Shown here: positions 5,301 to 7,984 of the stretch, piece by piece
Layout: every line of letters begins with the position of its first letter
Position numbering within the stretch: position 1 is the first letter of the stretch
Origin: Betaproteobacteria bacterium
Lineage (GTDB): Bacteria; Pseudomonadota; Gammaproteobacteria; Burkholderiales; Burkholderiaceae
Length of the DNA: 7,984 nucleotides
Reading direction: 5' to 3'
Assembly (NCBI GenBank): GCA_013205155.1
Contig: JABMMT010000155.1
Span: 1-7,984 of the forward strand
The notes under the pieces: generated by a model
The model's database searches: none
What the model saw: only the letters and a program-made list of their open reading frames with translations
Told to the model about the DNA's origin: nothing
Position numbers and translations under genes: made by a program

Positions 5301-7984
5301 CATCTTCAGATTGAATGATTGCAGTCCTAAGAGACTCATGAATATTTGCTACTTCATTAAATGCATTTGCAATATGTTCTGGATTGAGATCTCCTTCAAT
5401 ATTGAATTCAATTTGTTGAATATACTTTCCTGAAGATTCGCCTTCAAGTTCATGCCTGTAAGCAAGACCTTGTTGTACCGGTGTGGTTGGTAATATCTTT
5501 TCAAAATTTCCAGCTTGCTCGATGAAGTTATGGAATTGATTTGAATCATTTGAGCCCAACCAAGGTATATCTGAAGAAATCCAGGATGCATGAGCGATCT
5601 TCAATGGTGCGTTGATGAGTACGTCTAAGGATTCATTAATTCTTTGAATTAGTATGTCAAATTGAGCTTGATTAATAAAGAGTGGGTCAGCAGAGAGACT
5701 AATGCGTAATTCGCCTTGATCAATTAAGCCTACAAGCTCTAGTAGGGAAGTTCTGGGATTGGACGGATGGGTTGTTGGGCCTACATCTATGCCTAAAGGC
5801 TCAAAAGCACTATTAGGCTCAAAACTACTATCAAACCTTCCCAACCAATTAATCAATATAGAAGGTACTGCCGGATTTCCAATGCTTGGATCAGTGGATA
5901 TAGCAGTAAACCAATCCATATCTGGTAGGCTGAATATAGATCTTTTAAGGTCTTGGATTGCTTGAACCGGATCCTTATTTGGCTTAAGAAAAAATGGATA
6001 CATTTTTGTAAACCAACCAATAGTTTGATCAAGCGAAGAGTTGGAGTCGATATCCCTCCCATGTCTTTCAATCGCAACCGTAAGCTCATTTTGGAAAAAT
6101 TCTGAGAGTGAGTTTGATAGCGCAGTTATTAATAGCACTTCCACATTTGCAGACCAGTTTTCTGTAGTATTTTGATAAAAGGTAGAGGTCAGAGCCGGTG
6201 ATAATTTGATTGAACCAATTATTGATTCAGCTGCAATGGAATTTGGCAAAATTGGGTTTAGAGTTCCTGCTTGCTTAGAGAATAATCTCCAGTGCTCTAG
6301 GCCCTCAATATCAGCCGTCTTCATTTCTAGATATGAGGCTACCGATGCGGAGCTTGGTCCCGCTATCGGTAATGATTTTTGATCCATCAATGTATTGAGG
6401 TCATCAAAAATGACGCGCCAAGAAACTCCATCTGTTGCAATATGGTGAATTGCGATGATTAAAGTATTAACATTTTGATCTTGATCTTTTTCTATGACGG
6501 CACCCCAAATAGGGCCCTCAACAATACTTAAATTCTCTTGAACAATTTGAGTTGCTTTTTTTAAAAACTCTAGAGATGACCCTTCTTTATCTTTTTCAAT
6601 GATTTGGAGGTAAGGATTGCCATCCCCATCTGATGCATGCAAAGTTCCTGATTCCGTAGTGATGCGCATACTAAGCGCCCTATGTCTATTTCCAAGAGTA
6701 GTCAAAAATGTAATTATCTCCAACGCAGGAATTTTTTTGCGTAATTTGAGACTTACAACCTGGTTCCACCAATTAGCTTCTGGTAGATTAAGTGAGAAAA
6801 ACCATTTCTGTGCAGGCAAAAGTGGGTAATTGCCTAGCATTGGTTCTACATAAGTGCTTGTATTCGAGTAGTTCAGGGATCCAATTGCCCTGATGGTGCG
6901 ATATTTAAAGATATCCCTTGGTGTTAATTCCAACGATTCTTTCCGTGCCCTAGCCACTAACTGCATCGCACTGATGCTATCTAATCCTAAGGTGAAGAGG
7001 TCATCATCAAGATGCACTTTTGATTCAATTAAAGTTTGCGCAAGGGAGAGCAATTTTTCTTGCTTCTCAGAAATTCCTACAAAATAATAATCTGTAGATT
7101 GATCAATTTTTTCTGTATCCTTGGTGTCAAGGCTTAGAAGTATCAAGGCATTTCGATCAGTTTTTCCACTTGCTAGAGTAGGCCATATCGGGATAGATCT
7201 ATAAATTCCTGGGATCATATACTCAGGTAATGACTTGGCGAGCTCCTCGCGAATCATTTGAGTATCTATTTTCTTGGTATCCCGCTCTTCAATATAGGCA
7301 ATCAAGCGAGAATAATTATCAAGTTGCTCTGATTCAATAGCAATTCTTTGGCCTGGAATCAATTGCGATAGTCTGTTTTCAATCTCAGCAGGCTCGATAC
7401 GATTTCCGCCAATTTTTAATTGACGATCAGATCTGCCTTGATAAAGAAGCTTGCCATCAGGGAGTAGACTTACTAAATCACCAGTTTTGAAGAAGATCGA
7501 GTCAGATCCACTTTGTGGGTATTGAATGAAGCGCTCTCTTGTTAGATCTGGAAGATGTAAATATCCCAAGGCAGGGGGTGTGCCGCCGATAATAAGTTCA
7601 CCCACTACTCCAGTTGGAACCTGAACTAATTCTTCATTTACAACAACAGCAATTGCACCCGAAATAGGTCTTCCAATTGGTATTTGTGAGATAAATGGGT
7701 TCAGTTCATTCTTCTTAACAATTTCAAAAGTGCATTGAACTGTTGTTTCACTTGGGCCATATAGATTAATTATTTCAATAGAAATCAGATCTAAGATGCC
7801 TTTAACTAAATCGGCTCTGAGAGGCTCTCCTCCAACAAACAGTTTACGTAGCTTCGTCATTGCCGCTAGGGAATTGCTATCAACCATGGTCTCTAAGATG
7901 CTGGGCACCAACTGCAAGATAGTTGCATTTGTAGACTGAATCAATTCAGCAATAGATGTAGGATCTTTTGATGACGATTCTGAT
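2314..7984 (-). CDS. Nonribosomal peptide synthetase, A(partial)-PCP-E-C-A-PCP (5' end outside window)
   Basis: This cytosolic multimodular synthetase activates amino acids with ATP, tethers them to phosphopantetheine arms and condenses them. The frame is open from the window edge: 13 codons precede a TTG at 7944 and already belong to an A domain, so the true start lies beyond the window. Residues here are numbered from that TTG; 1876 residues follow, ending at TAG 2316-2314. Domains in order: A, C-terminal part (to ~268); PCP (~288-358, Ser323); epimerization domain (~366-790); DCL-type C domain (~813-1245); complete A domain (~1262-1757); PCP (~1767-1840, Ser1802); Lys-rich tail (1841-1876). 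It has no thioesterase, reductase or methyltransferase domain. The chain is therefore handed to the next protein, encoded 7 bases downstream in the same operon. It should incorporate one D-configured residue followed by a probable glycine. No frameshift is seen. The family call is essentially certain; the product is unknown. Confidence 0.98.
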   Translation of the reverse strand, partial: SESSSKDPTSIAELIQSTNATILQLVPSILETMVDSNSLAAMTKLRKLFVGGEPLRADLVKGILDLISIEIINLYGPSETTVQCTFEIVKKNELNPFISQIPIGRPISGAIAVVVNEELVQVPTGVVGELIIGGTPPALGYLHLPDLTRERFIQYPQSGSDSIFFKTGDLVSLLPDGKLLYQGRSDRQLKIGGNRIEPAEIENRLSQLIPGQRIAIESEQLDNYSRLIAYIEERDTKKIDTQMIREELAKSLPEYMIPGIYRSIPIWPTLASGKTDRNALILLSLDTKDTEKIDQSTDYYFVGISEKQEKLLSLAQTLIESKVHLDDDLFTLGLDSISAMQLVARARKESLELTPRDIFKYRTIRAIGSLNYSNTSTYVEPMLGNYPLLPAQKWFFSLNLPEANWWNQVVSLKLRKKIPALEIITFLTTLGNRHRALSMRITTESGTLHASDGDGNPYLQIIEKDKEGSSLEFLKKATQIVQENLSIVEGPIWGAVIEKDQDQNVNTLIIAIHHIATDGVSWRVIFDDLNTLMDQKSLPIAGPSSASVASYLEMKTADIEGLEHWRLFSKQAGTLNPILPNSIAAESIIGSIKLSPALTSTFYQNTTENWSANVEVLLITALSNSLSEFFQNELTVAIERHGRDIDSNSSLDQTIGWFTKMYPFFLKPNKDPVQAIQDLKRSIFSLPDMDWFTAISTDPSIGNPAVPSILINWLGRFDSSFEPNSAFEPLGIDVGPTTHPSNPRTSLLELVGLIDQGELRISLSADPLFINQAQFDILIQRINESLDVLINAPLKIAHASWISSDIPWLGSNDSNQFHNFIEQAGNFEKILPTTPVQQGLAYRHELEGESSGKYIQQIEFNIEGDLNPEHIANAFNEVANIHESLRTAIIQSEDGSYAQIVYPSTQMQHLVHDFSHIADPATKWTETVSNDRKLGFQIQNAPLARTTIAKITANQWKLLWTHHHLILDGWSVPIVINDLGKKLAGVEITTPASRSIFWDWLTRQKTLISTQEKSVTWRQRFENIQGPCLVAQLPHTQNQSTQEVTNVSEVLEWTMPLPLTNNIRNFLKRNGLTLSAFINAAWSYTLANLLDRDDAVHGVTISGRPSELQGSELWVGMFINTLPLYVNCKTDQSVASWLKEIQENLADLNTAPQDSLSDIQMWTNQSKPLFDSIVVFQNYPIEKNIVEQSDSLKITAAETIEKNEYPLSLYVDDKETIALTLRYDRQKISSNLVHIILEAIISSMNYWSKNENKNICTTNLNESTSKLNLLKWGSGAKELNLVTPAERIYQQAALDPKRIALQEESSLKSITYGDLVASSLKISARIKYQDFAYEDRICVLGHHKINTVIGMLGVQYAGAAFIPLDPNFPAARLNTIIEDATPSLILVEKTCLDHPALLNRPHICIEEILEDKNCVDFYEPELKVPEMALAYVLFTSGSTGRPKGVQISYEAFSNALTYFVKFPGIYEGDQLASVTTISFDISLLEIFGPLTVGACVHLVSKETAKDGNDLKKYLEDHYINIMQATPSTWKILQAVQTKLPKLRAWCGGEAFPRDLAHWMKDSFQEVWNLYGPTETTIWSSTCKLSSQEITAGKPIANTEFIILSKNGDMTLPGAIGELCIAGKGISRGYIAKPGLTAQSFIPNQFSTGETLYRTGDQAYWTEDGNIVILGRLDKQIKINGFRIELGEIESVIRSLDSIKDAVALVVSHLSAPMLVAWVINQDKSSVREKVILDHIAGKLPNYMVPRHIIFVDEIPLTANGKVNSNALSLPNSLGNANKRIAKDELEKVVLSILINTLSSSEMGPDDHFMEYGGNSLSATIIRGRLERLFKMNLPLGSIFELGSAAHIKELILQKENQKGVALETAKAFIKLSIAKKEQKAAIKNHGLNN
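2317..2424 (-). other. Lys-rich C-terminal tail, putative donor docking element
   Basis: The last 36 residues of gene 1 (1841-1876) lie beyond the carrier domain and match no catalytic domain. They contain eight lysines and three glutamates. Many lysines are spaced about four residues apart (1853, 1857, 1862/1863, 1866, 1870), with F, I, L and A between them, suggesting a basic amphipathic helix. C-terminal tails after the last NRPS domain commonly serve as donor docking elements. The docking role is inferred from position and charge only. Confidence 0.55.
2425..2646 (-). other. Peptidyl carrier domain PCP2
   Basis: Residues ~1767-1840 of gene 1 form a carrier domain with the phosphopantetheine serine S1802 in YGGNSL (1798-1803), a variant of LGGHSL. 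The S-L ending is the form usual before an ordinary C domain. It is the last carrier of this protein and donates its chain to the C domain of the next gene. Confidence 0.93.
2674..4161 (-). other. Adenylation domain of module n+1, probable glycine specificity
   Basis: Residues ~1262-1757 of gene 1 form a complete A domain. Motifs seen are ITYGDL (1297-1302), YAGAAFIPLDPNFP (1343-1356), FTSGSTGRPKG (1421-1431), FDIS (1466-1469), NLYGPTE (1555-1561), GELCIAG (1603-1609), RTGD (1640-1643), GRLDKQIKINGFRIELGEIE (1657-1676), LPNYMVP (1726-1732) and NGK (1746-1748). Pocket residues read D1467, I1468, L1471, Q1510, W1532, G1534, L1556, I1564, W1565 and K1748. This is DILQWGLIWK, differing only at the fifth position from the glycine code DILQLGLIWK as I remember it. 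Confidence 0.93.
4210..5508 (-). other. Condensation domain, DCL type
   Basis: Residues ~813-1245 of gene 1 carry ILPTTPVQQGL (817-827), HESLRTAI (869-876), HHHLILDGWS (949-958; active HH..DG at H950, H951, D955, G956), VGMFINTLPL (1102-1111) and FDSIVVFQNYP (1157-1167). The LP..P.QQG opening and the HHHL.LDGWS form match C domains that accept a D-configured donor. This agrees with the E domain directly upstream. Confidence 0.94.
5575..6849 (-). other. Epimerization (E) domain
   Basis: Residues ~366-790 of gene 1 carry the E-domain motif series: PLLPAQKWFF (374-383), HHIATDGVSWR (500-510), ERHGRD (626-631), TIGWFTKMYP (641-650) and INWLGRF (698-704). The GWFT..YP and N-W-L-G motifs distinguish E from C domains. 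The HH..D residues H500, H501 and D505 are present, as is the glutamate E626 of the usual EGHGRE motif, so it looks catalytically competent. It should convert the L-aminoacyl or peptidyl thioester on PCP1 to an L/D mixture. Confidence 0.95.
6871..7083 (-). other. Peptidyl carrier domain PCP1
   Basis: Residues ~288-358 of gene 1 form a carrier domain. The phosphopantetheine serine is S323 in LGLDSI (319-324). The D-S-I form of the motif is typical of carriers that precede epimerization domains (usually LGGDSI), and an E domain does follow. The second glycine of the usual motif is leucine here. Confidence 0.93.
7141..7984 (-). other. Adenylation domain of module n (N-terminal part missing)
   Basis: This covers the C-terminal part of an A domain, up to about residue 268 of gene 1. 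Visible core motifs are A5 NLYGPSE (60-66), A6 GELIIGG (115-121), A7 KTGD (153-156), A8 with a divergent GGNRIEPAEIE (179-189), A9 LPEYMIP (239-245) and the A10 lysine K261 in ASGKTDR. By alignment from memory to the GrsA pocket, the visible specificity residues are Q11, F36, G38, L61, V69, Q70 and K261, that is xxxQFGLVQK. The first three positions are off-window, so the substrate is not assigned. The pattern partly recalls a glutamine-type code (DAWQFGLIDK, from memory). Confidence 0.93.

Noticed and set aside
7942..7944. TTG at 7944 as the start of gene 1.
   Set aside because: Thirteen further codons upstream are open in frame and read as A-domain sequence, and the protein would begin in the middle of an A domain. 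The true start is beyond the window.
1..7984. tRNA, rRNA, CRISPR, insertion sequence or attachment site.
   Set aside because: Coding density is complete apart from 7 bases, and I saw no repeat arrays, terminal inverted repeats or transposase-like sequence. Similarity between the A domains is at the motif level, not as exact DNA repeats.

Overview
The whole window is the inside of a nonribosomal peptide synthetase (NRPS) operon read on the minus strand. Two very large genes, each running off one edge of the window, occupy everything except a 7-base gap. No RNA gene, mobile element, CRISPR array, terminator or promoter is visible, and there is no non-coding stretch near 300 bases.

Layout, in the direction of transcription (high to low coordinates). 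Gene 1 (7984 down to 2314) enters already inside an adenylation (A) domain and reads A(partial)-PCP-E-C-A-PCP, followed by a Lys-rich C-terminal tail. It has no thioesterase. After 7 bases, gene 2 (2306 down to 1) starts with an unusually acidic N-terminal segment, then a condensation (C) domain and the first part of an A domain before the window ends. I translated gene 2 codon by codon and found 768 codons without a stop, so it is an intact partial gene.

How they work together. Module n in gene 1 loads an amino acid and epimerises it to the D form. A D-accepting (DCL-type) C domain passes the chain to module n+1, whose specificity pocket reads DILQWGLIWK. That is one position away from the glycine code as I recall it. 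The chain then moves between proteins to gene 2, whose C domain has LCL-type sequence, as expected after a non-epimerised residue. The visible part of its A pocket (D-F-W-S-V-G) resembles threonine-type codes. The predicted fragment is ...D-Xaa-Gly-(Thr-like)..., with the ends of the assembly line outside the window. The basic tail of protein 1 and the acidic head of protein 2 look like a complementary docking pair.

Organism. This is bacterial DNA of low GC (about 40% by hand count of four lines). The canonical modular NRPS architecture fits many Gram-negative and some Gram-positive bacteria, and I cannot place the phylum from this window. The system class is well known; the product cannot be named from the sequence alone. 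The most distinctive points are the putative charge-based docking junction, the HHxxxDA variant in the gene 2 C domain, and the non-standard pocket residues.
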